64,000 nt of DNA from Siphonodentalium dalli. Taxonomy: Eukaryota > Mollusca > Scaphopoda > Gadilida > Siphonodentaliidae. The translations under genes and the position numbers were made by a program. Below the pieces are notes generated by a model that searched no databases, was not told the origin of the DNA, and saw only the letters and a list, made by a program, of their open reading frames with translations. Location of the stretch: NCBI GenBank assembly GCA_032622095.1, contig CP136069.1, positions 15,298,450 to 15,362,449 of the forward strand, read 5' to 3'. Shown here one piece after another: positions 56,901-64,000 of this stretch (the first letter of the stretch is position 1; each line of letters opens with the position of its first letter).

Positions 56901-59900
56901 AAGCGGGGTCCTACAATCAGTTTCTGTGGTCAAATTATACTACATACGCCGATGCGCAGTGTATTTATTTCTTTTGTAATTCGACTGTATGTTTTGATCG
57001 AGACTCTAATGACATACGTTCAACCTGATATGTAATAGCCCAGGTTCTAGCTCTGCGTGGTATGATTTTCCATCAAACAGTTCTGCTCTTAGAATTGTAA
57101 CGTCAAACATGTGTGAGATAACTACCCATTATAATCTCACAACTTGATTCAAACTATACGAATGTCCCAATATATAAAACCCCAAACTCAGATATTCGTG
57201 TTCGGTTCTCGAAACCTCACACGTCTTACTCTCAGCGAAGATATACACACAATGAAGATGGCTCCCAAATATGGTCAAGGGAAATGACCATAACGAAGGA
57301 ACCAATCCCGATGTGTATTGCCAAACGCATCATCTAATATGCGTCCCAAATAGTATATAAGAGACAACCACATCCCATCACCTCATGCTTTCATTAGACT
57401 CATCTCATCTCGAGGTTATCTCCAGGCATCACCCACACCAGGCATCACCCATTCGGGGACCTCACTTCGCGGCGACTCTTGATCATGATATTTGTACACA
57501 CTGCATATCTTATTCACAACATAATAAAGACTTGTACCTGCTATATCTATGTGTTCTTTACCTCACATAGTATTAATGGTACCGTGAACAGTTCTACGTC
57601 TCACCACACAACTTGAAGTCTCGGCCACTAAACGATCACTACAGAGCAGAAACAATCTCAAACCGCTACTCAACCACGGGGATACAGCCTTACACACCAG
57701 CCACGGAGAGACAGCCTCACACACTAGACCCCTGCATCAGTCAACCATAACTCAACCTTTCGGACACACAGGAACCCTTCGGACACACAGGACCGCACAC
57801 CAACCCTTCGGACACACAGGACCGCATACCATACTCATCTGATATAGACGAATCAACCTATTGTTCTCATACAACCAGCTCACATCGTGTATCCAGCTAA
57901 AAACATTACTCACGCCTCTTGCAGCCCAGATCCAGCTATATATAAACATTAACATATGATTTCGACACCCTTCTGTTTCCAACAAACACTACAAGAACAT
58001 TCTGTACATCATTCATCATCACAGACTCGTGCACATTATTCTTCTTGGAAATTGGTGAGTGACCATCTTTTCTTTCCCATTTGCTGTCAAATTGCACACT
58101 CCCTATTTTTTAGTATTTTTTTTACTCACAATGGAGTCACCACCTCAGCAGAGCAGCGATTATTTTCATCCAAGCCAATGTTACCGGGAAACGGACCGAA
58201 CAACCGCAAAACCCCCCGCCCCACACATACATTACTAATGAAATGGGCAAAGATACTCAAAACTTGCTATTGTCACGGCTTACCCATGAAATTAGCCATT
58301 TCACTAGTTCTATCCGCGATCAGACAAATAGTTTAAAAACACAAACAACAATAACGGCACTGTTGGGTATGAATTCCATTATTGAACCTTGCGCTAAAAT
58401 CTTACACGGGTGGGGGGACATATGTGAGATAACTACCCATTATAATCTCACAACTTGATTCAAACTATACGAATGTCCCAATATATAAAACCCCAAACTC
58501 AGATATTCGTGTTCGGTTCTCGAAACCTCACACGTCTTACTCTCAGCGAAGATATACACACAATGAAGATGGCTCCCAAATATGGTCAAGGGAAATGACC
58601 ATAACGAAGGAACCAATCCCGATGTGTATTGCCAAACGCATCATCTAATATGCGTCCCAAATAGTATATAAGAGACAACCACATCCCATCACCTCATGCT
58701 TTCATTAGACTCATCTCATCTCGAGGTTATCTCCAGGCATCACCCACACCAGGCATCACCCATTCGGGGACCTCACTTCGCGGCGACTCTTGATCATGAT
58801 ATTTGTACACACTGCATATCTTATTCACAACATAATAAAGACTTGTACCTACTATATCTATGTGTTCATTACCTCACACATGACGTCACTATTGAACGGC
58901 GACCCCTTTTATTGCCTTTTTGGCAAAAAACAAAAATCAGTTAAGACTTATTTTTGTTCTATCTTAAATAAAATTCAGTATAATACAGTAGGTAGTCATT
59001 ACATGTCTCTTTCTTCAGTCTACAACATGACATGAACACATGCTCGTGTTGTTTGACTTCTGAAAGTTTGAGGCGTTGACAGCATTTCACTGATTGTATC
59101 GACGGTCGTGTCTCCATGGGAATACATGATACTAACCTATCAGAATGAGCCTTGTATGTAGGTTTTGGCAAGGTCGTATTACAATTAAAATTAGACGTCG
59201 GTGTACGCAAACACGATTCAATATTTGTTTTGGGTGACCATAGCGTAGAATATATACGTCATATATATACTGTCGACGCAATTCAATCTGCTCATTGTGC
59301 ATACAGAAACTGTTGGGGAGATGGACGTTCTAGATTATGAATGTCGACTTGCGGTACAAAGCGTGAACGTTCTAGATTATGAATGTCGACTTGCGGTACA
59401 AAGCGTGAACGTTCTAGATTATGAATGTCGACTTGCGGTACAAAGCATGGTAAAATTGCCCATTCAGAGAAGGTCGAGCTAGAACAACAGAGCTGGGTTT
59501 TAAATTACAAAAAGCTACCCCGGACCAGACTGCCTGAAGACAATTTGAATTATGTATTATATTGTGTCGTAATGCATTTAAAGATACGGGCGGCGTTGGC
59601 GATGGGTATGCTGTTAAAATAATCAGCTCCGTCAAAAATCGCCATAAACAGAAAGAATAGTAAAATATGTGTTCTTATACCAATCAGAAAGATGGCATAA
59701 ACAGTATGTTATTGTCAAATATTTTTGCTTTGTTGTGTAAACGGAGCAAAACACGTTACAGAACCTGGCTTTTATTTAGATCCGGATATGGTAAACATAA
59801 ATAACGTTATTTGTTACTGTTTTCCTGATATGGAAATAATAAAGAGCGTTTATATCAATTGTGTGTGATTAACCAATAGAATCGCGCTGTGTTATGTAAG

Positions 59901-60437
59901 CAGAATCAAAACTTCTGTAACACGTCGAGCAGGTTCTTGTTTACGTCCACCTTCGTTCGTCTTGACGACAATATACTATTTACGCGCTGATTATGTTTGG
60001 CATATGAGCAAAACTATATATATTTTAATATTCCTTCTGTTGATGGCGATTTGAACAAACATGAATATTTCTGCAATGAACGCCGCCCGTGCCTTGAACA
60101 TGCGTCAGTGTAGGAGGCCCCTTATAAGCAACCTACCGTTTGTATGGAACACATCGTACTCAGCATCAAAAACGACATCCCCGCCTGTTATGTTATACGG
60201 AGCGTTCCTCAGGATGCAGAGTTTGTTGGTTTTGCCGTAAGCCACCCCGGCACAGTCACGTCTTCCATTGCACGCAGTCAAACATTGTCCCACGAGCGGG
60301 TATTCTCCCGTTAATTCCAAGTTACCAGACGATGCAGCCCAATTTCTGTTAATCTCGGCTATATACCGTTTTGTTTTGACATTCTCGGCTACTGAAAATC
60401 CCAACTGTAGCCAAAAAAACAATTGCAGTAAATACAT
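39657..60437 (-). CDS. secreted PAN/apple-domain protein, at least four exons (span, 3' end not found)
   Basis: Exons 60437-60137, 55613-55456, 49492-49335 and 39826-39657 join in frame on the minus strand into about 262 codons with no stop. Residues 1-18 (MYLLQLFFWLQLGFSVAE) look like a signal peptide. Cys52, 56, 62 and 74, with DCAGVAYG between, form a PAN/apple-like module. Residues 101-153 (YWIGIFSAKK...PTWTDD...NWTEANI) faintly resemble a C-type-lectin-like edge. Residues 154-262 follow a pattern I recall from predicted lophotrochozoan secreted proteins: F.G.G.D..SWF, then a Cys-poor strand block ending CDW...PQFAYSK. The exact family name is not known to me. The product is probably extracellular, and binding of sugar or protein is only a guess. 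Introns are 4.5, 6.0 and 9.5 kb and carry many transposons. The final exon, probably short, should lie below 39.6 kb in phase 1. Confidence 0.8.
39896..40490. mobile_element. 595-bp foldback, AAGAAAATCATAGTCAGAAA arms
   Basis: Arms 39896-40062 and 40325-40490 are inverted copies (CAGAAATGGTAACGCGCTCA). The centre resembles the sequence around 8470-8600 and 9490-9660. A single arm occurs at 32140-32275. Confidence 0.8.
40632..40840. repeat. (TCA)n trinucleotide tract
   Basis: TCATCATCATCGTCG runs. The Asp- and Met-rich antisense frames are products of the repeat. Confidence 0.95.
40965..41397. mobile_element. TTAAAGGTACTCAATCCG element, copy 2
   Basis: Same ends (TTAAAGGTACTCAATCCG) and inner repeat GATGGGTGGGTTCCTCGACT. 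Confidence 0.85.
41487..41865. mobile_element. TTAAAGTGATGTGAAACACT repeat, copy 2
   Basis: Same start, 3' end frayed. Source-identical to the 110-bp block inside the microsatellite at 44721-44830. Confidence 0.75.
41996..42032 (-). pseudogene. 5' fragment of a third PAN-protein exon 4 copy
   Basis: The minus strand shows acceptor CTTTTCAG|ATCTAGT, then codons for SSKRIFEIRKAG, matching SSERRFEMRKAG of exon 4. Similarity ends after 37 bases. The duplicated upstream intron resumes at 42420 after a 379-bp transposon insertion at TTAA. Confidence 0.6.
42041..42419. mobile_element. TTAAAGGCCCACTTAATTTT element with readable empty site
   Basis: TTAAAGGCCCACTTAATTTT / AAATTAAGTGGGCATTTAA ends. 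The flanks GAAAAG and ACAATATACAC are continuous in the parent copy at 39831-39850, so it inserted at TTAA. Confidence 0.8.
42420..44336. other. PAN-gene intron 3 sequence, mostly unassigned
   Basis: 42420-42490 continues the duplicated intron of exon 4. The rest has the 43067-43170 hairpin and repeat debris near 43690-43830. Confidence 0.5.
43067..43170. repeat. hairpin, TTGACTATG arms
   Basis: TTGACTATGACAAAATAGTGG pairs imperfectly with CCACTATTTTGGCATAGTCAA. Confidence 0.8.
44337..44358. repeat. (AC)n microsatellite
   Basis: AC dinucleotide run of about 10 units. Confidence 0.9.
44641..44891. repeat. (CA)n(TA)n microsatellite interrupted by a 110-bp repeat fragment
   Basis: CA repeats run from about 44645 to 44680 and TA repeats from about 44681 to 44720. 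A unique 110-bp block follows at 44721-44830, then TA repeats to 44891. The block is identical to 41703-41812. The (CA)(TA) order mirrors the (AT)(GT) on the far side of the Penelope element. Confidence 0.9.
44892..47709 (+). mobile_element. Penelope-like element with inverted self-copy at its 5' end
   Basis: The unit runs from the (AT)n at 44891 to the (AT)n at 47710. Bases 44892-45614 are the reverse complement of 46998-47709. They carry an antisense frame (45596-45213) whose 127 residues are identical to the last 127 of the RT frame. Both arms include the 3'UTR with three 32-bp-spaced copies of a GTTAGGTTGTGTC motif. Inverted 5'-truncated partners are typical of this class. The arms look almost identical, so the event is recent. 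Confidence 0.9.
45579..47390 (+). CDS. Penelope-like element reverse transcriptase with GIY-YIG endonuclease (5'-truncated)
   Basis: A 603-codon open frame. Reverse-transcriptase blocks are FYLLPKIHKP (55-64), GRPIISDV (76-83), motif A YLISLDVESMY with Asp134, motif B GCSMGKKFSPNFA (193-205), motif C YYRFLDDIF with Asp232/233, and TSIDFLDLTIF (268-278). A Cys-bearing linker (C398, C403, C434) leads to the GIY-YIG nuclease: VIYLITCKRCRIQYVGQT (439-456), Arg463, and Glu517/519 in RLERENHW. The RT plus GIY-YIG order defines endonuclease-bearing Penelope-like elements, which copy RNA into nicked chromosomal DNA. The frame lacks the usual N-terminal region. Its first 12 or so codons come from an inverted copy of the element's own 3' part, so the ATG at 45579 is an accident of rearrangement. 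The catalytic residues appear intact, but the copy cannot encode the full protein. Confidence 0.93.
   Translation: MIGNLHVEFFCDEPIWKSNVLKFNLILKSLLDQDVLKKKHVQYLIAKPESNNRTFYLLPKIHKPLSCWTNPYTPPGRPIISDVASESYHISEFIDFYLKPIATRHPSYLKDTEDFLIKLSKIEVPSSAYLISLDVESMYTNIGIDAGLKSIKNAFDFHHDPHRPGDELLQLLELSLKGNDFEFNGRYYLQVSGCSMGKKFSPNFASIFVAEWEKGALAKSDKQPLAYYRFLDDIFIIWTHGLDEFRVFLDILNSHDESIKLKESISQTSIDFLDLTIFKGPQFTSCNILDTKLFTKPTDSHQLLHRKSFHPPKLFNGLIKSQIIRYHRNCTNRSDLNQACSVLFQALRPRGYSSRLLRQVKSETLRELNSSRHDPTSTEPTRIRHNRPVLGNGSASFCHKKRCYINTIGYINTSNTFTSEQTRISYQMHSELNCDSKNVIYLITCKRCRIQYVGQTKTSLKVRMSNHLSSVRKKLDMQISDHFNSSNHDIKSHFSFQPIEQTPILADEDQTDSIRLERENHWMGVLKTYLPFGLNIDYKGVSRNFLCFPLIYNRRNVEIANIFRKNFALLNTKLTEPLDKRVIIAYKKNPSLRDMLVRSRLRP
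47708..47818. repeat. (AT)n(GT)n microsatellite 3' of the Penelope element
   Basis: An AT run with an AGCT interruption near 47738 is followed by GT repeats to about 47818. Confidence 0.95.
47830..48137. mobile_element. hairpin-cassette element split by an AT microsatellite
   Basis: CACAGGGTTTATATGC and CCCATGTAGAGCC arms surround a 65-bp (AT)n. A second cassette (48010-48095) follows, and the right end is ATGAAAGGGTTA. Confidence 0.65.
48307..48752. mobile_element. TTAAAGGTACTTAATCCG element, copy 3
   Basis: Same ends, opposite orientation to copy 2. Confidence 0.85.
48907..49249. mobile_element. TTAAAGTGATGTGAAACACT repeat, copy 3, below PAN exon 3
   Basis: TTAAAGTTATGTTAAACACT start and CTATGTCTTTAA end. 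It shares variants with the inverted copy at 49597-49985 that copies 1 and 2 lack (for example GCCACGATCATCC). Confidence 0.8.
49335..49492 (-). CDS. PAN-protein exon 3, between two opposed repeats
   Basis: Acceptor TCTTCAATTGCAG|GTCGTG, donor CTTCTCGC|GTAAGC, phase 0 in and phase 2 out. It encodes VVVEMYVNEKSVAWIEFDG then TDRLSWFKIAKILASSYSD. The exon sits between two copies of one TTAA-bounded repeat in opposite orientation (48907-49249 and 49597-49985). Confidence 0.78.
49597..49985. mobile_element. TTAAAGTGATGTGAAACACT repeat, copy 4, inverted
   Basis: TTAAAGACATATTTATT start and TTTCACATCAATTTAA end, opposite to copy 3. Together they enclose PAN exon 3. Confidence 0.8.
50110..50335 (-). 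repeat. fragment related to the 53395-54065 element
   Basis: TCTTGACCTCGCTCATA and CATGTTTCTGGACCGATC are the inverted counterparts of 53905-53945. Confidence 0.55.
50342..50769. mobile_element. hairpin-cassette element with a different terminal repeat
   Basis: Outer repeats CAAATCTAGTCGTAAG(T/A)CGGG at both ends, then TTTTACCCTGTGCC and the same twin cassettes (50388-50455 and 50660-50732). A CTCTTCTATATGC-containing insertion lies in the spacer. Confidence 0.8.
51548..51850. repeat. 170-bp tandem duplication
   Basis: GAGACATACATAATTTAT (51557) and GAGACATACATGATTTAT (51727) head two units sharing AAAGATGACTCAGTG. Confidence 0.9.
51880..53170. repeat. degenerate tandem repeat, several units
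   Basis: Diverged blocks with CCGATCRTCAC, GATCTT and a GCCAGCRG..CAT..T core at 51895, 52790, 52870 and 53040. A relative lies at 43690-43830. Confidence 0.55.
53395..54065. mobile_element. related GATTTGACCTTGAATTG repeat element
   Basis: Starts GTAGCTGGTGGACCCTAC, like 29271 (ACTAGCAGGTGGACCCGAC). It carries three TTTGACCTTGAATTGA units and ends near GTGTTCCAAAATGTATAATC. Confidence 0.75.
54066..55455. other. PAN-gene intron 2, nothing identified
   Basis: A small perfect inverted repeat (TATTGGGGAGC / GCTCCCCAATA, 54703-54735) is the only structure seen. Confidence 0.5.
55456..55613 (-). CDS. PAN-protein exon 2
   Basis: Acceptor CTATTATTTCAG|AATATTGG, donor AACAAG|GTATGT. With the single G left by exon 1, the first codon is GAA and the frame reads EYWIGIFSAKKAMG and later LCPGNPDCGD and NWTEANINK. 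It leaves in phase 0. Confidence 0.82.
56165..56563. mobile_element. TTAACCCTTTACCCAACA element, copy 4
   Basis: Same structure, in the intron 1 region of the PAN gene. The left repeat has lost one T and one A (TTAACCCTTCCCCAACA). Confidence 0.85.
56640..56722 (-). pseudogene. decayed second copy of PAN-protein exon 2
   Basis: The minus strand reads AATACTGGGGCGTGATATTC, then TCTGCTAACAAAG, aligning with exon 2 (AATATTGGATCGGTATATTC). It encodes IFSANKG and DTWIDN, like IFSAKKA and PTWTDD. The acceptor position is TTTCAT instead of TTTCAG, and no donor is evident, so it is probably not spliced in. It lies between exon 1 and exon 2. Confidence 0.6.
56825..56977. repeat. hairpin, AAATAAATACACTGCGCATC arms
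   Basis: AAATAAATACACTGCGCATC with GACCACAAAGAAACTGATTG pairs with its complement around GACGCGAAGCGGG. It abuts the decayed exon 2 copy. Confidence 0.85.
57112..57567 (+). repeat. 5' LTR
   Basis: TG...CA ends, 456 bp. TATATAA at 57354-57360 and AATAAA at 57523-57528 mark the probable start and end of the transcript (U3-R-U5 order). Confidence 0.92.
57354..57360 (+). promoter_or_regulatory. LTR TATA box
   Basis: TATATAA, about 160 bp before the AATAAA signal. Expected pol II promoter of the LTR element. Confidence 0.6.
57577..57589 (+). other. candidate primer binding site
   Basis: TGGTACCGTGAAC starts nine bases after the 5' LTR. It begins with TGG, as expected for pairing with a tRNA CCA end. 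The tRNA is not identified. Confidence 0.4.
58131..58422 (+). pseudogene. short gag-like frame of the LTR element, one frameshift
   Basis: ATG at 58131 opens MESPPQQSSDYFHPSQ and stops at 58236. A +1 shift at the C-rich run 58209-58222 lets it continue as ITNEMGKDTQNLLLSRL through to the polypurine tract, about 97 residues in all. The mostly polar, helix-prone content fits the N-terminus of a Gag, but no diagnostic motif is present. A base miscount in the C run could explain the shift. Confidence 0.45.
58408..58420 (+). other. polypurine tract of the LTR element
   Basis: GGGTGGGGGGACA lies two bases before the 3' LTR, where plus-strand priming occurs in LTR elements. Confidence 0.7.
58423..58878 (+). 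repeat. 3' LTR
   Basis: Same 456-bp sequence as the 5' LTR apart from G to A and T to A changes near its 3' end. AATAAA at 58834-58839. Confidence 0.92.
59325..59450 (+). repeat. 42-bp tandem repeat, three units
   Basis: GTTCTAGATTATGAATGTCG followed by ACTTGCGGTACAAAGCG and a TGAAC link, repeated three times. 42 is a multiple of 3, so the frame keeps a 14-residue repeat (VLDYECRLAVQSVN). The 62-residue frame has no other support as a gene. Confidence 0.9.
60137..60437 (-). CDS. PAN-protein exon 1: signal peptide and apple module
   Basis: ATG at 60437 is followed by a hydrophobic leader and the four-cysteine segment CLTACNGRRDCAGVAYG...LC. The frame runs on past a perfect donor, AAACG|GTAGGT, at 60136, leaving phase 1. 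The open frame beyond the donor is intronic and stops at 60105. Confidence 0.82.
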
Positions 60438-61670
60438 TGTCTTGCTAGTTGGATGTAAAAGTGTTGAAAAATACTGTTGGAAAATTCTCTGCGAAAATAA
60501 ATTCCAACCGCATTCAGAAGAACAACAATGGCAACAGCAACATCATCTTATTAATGGGGCACAACACTGTTTAGAAATACACCGTCACGTGCTTTTAAAT
60601 GTCTCGTCACGTGCAAGGCGTCGTATATTACTCTGCGCCAAGCGGCATTGTGATTCGAATATATACGTTTGAAGTATTCTGAATTAAGACATTGTATGTT
60701 GCCTAGCGATTTCGTCCAAACAAAATTCTAACTACATGTTGATATTCATCGATCGCGTTTTTTTCGTTTGTGTGATGGTCTGAGCATTATTCTGTACGGC
60801 ATTTAATGACATTGTGAGTGCTATGAAAGACACTTTGTTCATAATAACGGCAATACCTCAAAATAGAGCCATGTCCTCAGCTGAAACCATCGAGCGGTCG
60901 GAAACAATTAACTCCATTAGGGAGCGACCCATTCAAGACAGAGCGGATCCTTTCAACATATTTCAACGACGACCCAACAATTGTTAAATTAAACTGGTCA
61001 CTGGGAGCCCATTATATATAGAGAATCTCTAATGTGTCGCCTTTCTATTCGAAATTTATGAACCGAGTGCACTAAATTCGATTCGAATCGAGCTATGTGG
61101 GCGAGGTTATTAAATGTCGTACGGAATTGCGACATATTTGATCCATTTTATCACATAATCACATTTTAGCAAGGGAAAACTACCTCGGCTGGGGTTAAAC
61201 AAAATTAGTATTGATTTCCTTATCACAACCAAAGAGGAAGTAACGACGCCTTCAAGAAAAATTATAGTTCCATTTTAAGTGTGTCTTTTCGTGATGACTA
61301 AATTGTTCAAGCACCCTTATCACCCATGTTTATTTCACAGTCAACACCAATTAATATCAAATAACCCAACACAAATCGAATGCCATAATTATATTCTAAT
61401 TTTGAATGATAACAAAGTCCCGGCATTGACATCGACATCATTGCGCTAAGCTCTTACTTCACCGCGCGTGCCGATAATACACGTGTGTCTTACTAACACA
61501 TATGAGGCGGGTTGATGGGCTGATTATGTGATAAAATCATATAGGGTAAACATAACTTGTGAGCTCGATTTTCATTGTTATGATGTTATTGAATGATTTG
61601 GCAAAAAATATTTTAAACGGGACATAAGATAATGTTTTTACCAACAGTTTTATCAGTTTGGTTAAAGAGG
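60438..61670. other. PAN-gene upstream region
   Basis: Contains the presumed promoter. No clear core element or other gene is seen. The 134-residue plus-strand frame at 60268-60672 is antisense to exon 1. Confidence 0.5.
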
Positions 61671-61769
61671 TACTATACACTAAATTCGGCCATGTATGCG
61701 ACCATCTCCTTTTATACTCAACAGAATATCTGCAACAAATGAATGAATTTGAGCCACAGGGGCATGAAC

Positions 61770-61925
61770 GCTATCTCAATCATACATGTAATGTTATATT
61801 ACAGGGGTGGCAGGAAGACGGCCTGTACTGGCCATGCCACCCCTGCACATGTAAATATGTATACATATAATTATATAACACTGTATTGTATAAATGTGCA
61901 AATAAACATTCAAACATTCAAACAT
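61770..61925 (+). mobile_element. short retroposon with ATTCAAAC tail
   Basis: GGTGGCAGGAAGACGGCCTG to TGTGCAAATAAACATTC, then three ACATTCAA tail repeats. Absent from the mirror arm of the surrounding foldback, which identifies it as an insertion. Confidence 0.6.
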
Positions 61926-63164
61926 TCAAACACGCTCCGCTGTCCGCCCCCTATTGCGCTGCCCATATACGCTGCTTCTATATACGCGCCTGCTTCACGT
62001 TAATGGTAGTATTATAGAGACAATTAAAGTGAACTGTAGAAATTCACCTTTTTACCATTGCGCAGCAATCGGACAGATTTAGCCCATTTACCGCAGTAAT
62101 GCTAACGATATAGCCACGGTGTATCGGCGAAGAATTCATATTTCAATCAATACCACAAACTCCCATCAGAACCATTCATATACATAGCATTTGATAAATG
62201 TTTAACCACTGAATATTGTCTCCGAAGAGTGTAAATTTTCGGATTGATCCGGCTCAAAAAACAATGGCCGATATGTTCCTCTAAACTCACACCCGCACGG
62301 CTTACTATAATTAAAACTCGGTCATACGATCAACTAAACATCTAGCGCTCAGGGATTTGTTGTCGGCTAATAATTGATTTACTCATACAAATCAACACAT
62401 CGTCAGTAAACAATTTCTATAGAGGAGAAATCTGTTGATAATTCCAACTTTTTTTCCATTTTTTGTTTACGAATCACGCAGCGTCTCATTTTAATATTCA
62501 TTATGACCTGACCTTTCCATGACTGCAATATTAGAAACAGCCAATCACCGCTCAGTATTAGAATCGAGGACAGGTCATAATGAATATTAAAATTGGGAGA
62601 TGCGTGGATCGTAAAAAAATAATAAAAACAAAATTAGAATTATCGACAGATTTCGCCTCTATAAAAATTGTTTACTGCCGATGTTTTGATTTATATGAGT
62701 AAATAAACTCTTAGCCGACAAGAAATCACTGAGCTCCAGATGTTTAGTTGATCGTTTGGCCGAGTTTTAATTATAGTAAACCGTGCGGGTGTGAATTTAG
62801 AGGAACATATCAGCCATTGTTTTTTGAGCCGGATCAATCCGAAAATGTACGCTCTTCGGAGACAATATTCGGTGGTTAAACATTTATCAAATGCTATGTA
62901 TATGAATGGTTCTGATGGGAGTGTGTGGTATTGATACACCTTTTATACCTCCGATACACCCGTAGCTATATCGTTAGCATTAATGGGGTGAATGGGCTAA
63001 ATTTGTCCGATTGCCGAGCGATGGTAAAAAGGTGAATTTCTACAGTTCCCCTTGTCTCTATAATACTACCATTAACGTGAAGCATGCGCGTATATAGAAG
63101 CGGCGTATATGGGCAGTGCAAAAGGGGGCGGACAGCGGAGCGCGTTACACGCCCCTGTGATTTG

Positions 63165-63335
63165 AGCCACGAATTAGTGCAAAATACACTCATGTGCTCT
63201 ATGAACAATGCAAACAACATGGTAATTATAATGGAAATGAATAAATTCTTAAATTCATTTTTATTGTAATTGCGGTGTTGTTTGCATCATTCATAGAGGA
63301 AATGAATGTATTTTCCATTAGTCCATGACTCAAAT
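63165..63335. repeat. palindromic insertion in the foldback's right arm
   Basis: AACAATGCAAACAACATGG pairs with GTGTTGTTTGCATCATTC. Absent from the opposite arm. Confidence 0.65.
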
Positions 63336-63410
63336 TCATCCATCTGTTGCATATATTATGTTGAGTATAAAGGAGATAGTCCCAAAAATTGTCGGATTTA
63401 GTGTACAGTC

Positions 63411-64000
63411 CCCCATAAACAGTGTCCGGTAGTGCATAAAATAGATAGTATAGCTATAGTTTGATATGTTCCCGGATCTAGGATAAACTTCCTTTCCCCA
63501 GTGATTGTAATAGCTAAGGTTAAATGTATATAAGTACAATGCGTGGGAGATATAAATTATATAGTAAAAGAACATACAAGCATAATTAACAAGATCATGC
63601 TCTTAATTGGTTATGACTGGTAGTAGCCATTGTATAATCGATGAATGATCAAATCGGTATCATCCTATAGTAAACAATAGTATGATACACGTCATAGACA
63701 AGGGTTTCATGATATCTCAGACCTTATTTTGGCCGCATGACACCCAAACTCTTGGAATATCTACTTGTGTATAAAACCATCAATAATATTCTTCAATTGA
63801 AAAAATAGATCAGCTTTTTATTGGATACTAACTGGGGTACTTAATTATTAGTGCCTCATCAAGTAATTTAAATTAGTTATTAGTCTCCTGAGGTGAACAT
63901 CACATCACCTATCCTGAGGTTGGAAATAATGTGATTTAATTGCACGAGGATATGTTGCATGCTACAATGTCATTTGAAAACACACCCACAGCTTCATTCT
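63411..64000. other. nothing identified
   Basis: AT-rich end of the window with no recognisable gene or repeat. Confidence 0.5.

Larger units (their letters stand above)
57112..58878 (+). mobile_element. miniature LTR retrotransposon (TRIM-like), complete, CATG target duplication
   Basis: Two 456-bp LTRs (57112-57567 and 58423-58878) begin TGTGAGATAAC and end TTACCTCACA. I see only two substitutions between them. CATG flanks both sides (57108-57111 and 58879-58882). Each LTR has a TATATAA box and an AATAAA signal. The internal 855 bp holds a TGG-starting primer-site candidate at 57577, a purine tract at 58408-58420 and a short gag-like frame. There is no protease, polymerase or integrase, so it must be mobilised in trans. 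Confidence 0.92.
61671..63410. mobile_element. 1.7-kb foldback element
   Basis: Arms of about 800 bp pair around a centre near 62540, for example CGGATTGATCCGGCTCAAAA (62233) with its complement at 62826. The left arm has a SINE-like insertion (61770-61925). The right arm has a 170-bp palindromic insertion (63165-63335). No coding capacity. Confidence 0.85.

Noticed and set aside
59297-59482. Small gene with a 14-residue repeat
   Set aside because: The frame is open only because the tandem unit is 42 bp. There is no splice or domain support.

Overview
The window looks like nuclear DNA of a marine invertebrate, probably a mollusc or another lophotrochozoan. It is AT-rich, its coding exons are small and split by spliceosomal introns, and the first 20 kb are full of the palindromic word ACATGTAC. 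It also holds a Penelope-like retroelement, an LTR element, many short inverted-repeat transposons and several minisatellites. There are no bacterial-type operons, rRNA genes, CRISPR arrays or tRNA genes that I could recognise. The species assignment is inference from repeat flavour and gene content.

Two host genes could be assembled exon by exon. Neither is visible as a long ORF. (1) On the + strand, positions 8322-24091 carry a complete six-exon gene of 180 codons for a nucleoside-diphosphate-kinase-like protein, best matched to NME6. All splice phases agree and the THGSD active-site segment is present. (2) On the - strand, positions 60437 down to 39657 carry at least four exons of a secreted protein. 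Exon 1 encodes a signal peptide and a PAN/apple-type cysteine module. Exons 2-4 encode a module that I know only as a recurring architecture in predicted lophotrochozoan secreted proteins. The exon phases run 1/1, 0/0, 2/2, then an open phase 1. Its last exon was not found. Broken extra copies of exon 2 (56.7 kb) and exon 4 (37.9 and 42.0 kb) lie in its introns. The two genes converge on the 24-39 kb interval.

Nearly everything else is transposon-derived. From 1 to 26 kb there are nested short elements: a 2.9-kb element with 9-bp target duplications (4368-7255), an element built from AATTGCGCTTAAGCGCAATT-like palindromes with another element inside its terminal repeat (8602-9492), a hAT-like element with 8-bp duplications (13708-14019), and many full-length hairpin elements in the NME6 introns. 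A 22-bp minisatellite (12061-13106) keeps all three antisense frames open. From 26 to 44 kb there are further terminal-inverted-repeat elements, a retroposon with a 10-bp target duplication (37970-39134), and several families bounded by TTAA. From 44.6 to 47.8 kb lies a Penelope-like element whose 5' end is replaced by an inverted copy of its own 3' end, bordered on both sides by AT/AC microsatellites. From 57.1 to 58.9 kb lies a young miniature LTR retrotransposon with two visible LTR differences and a CATG duplication. From 61.7 to 63.4 kb lies a 1.7-kb foldback.

The most unusual recurrent signal is a roughly 70-bp near-perfect hairpin cassette (CCAATGCATTCTCTTATA at its ends). It occurs at least 14 times, alone or as head-to-tail mirror pairs, inside short elements that have different terminal sequences.
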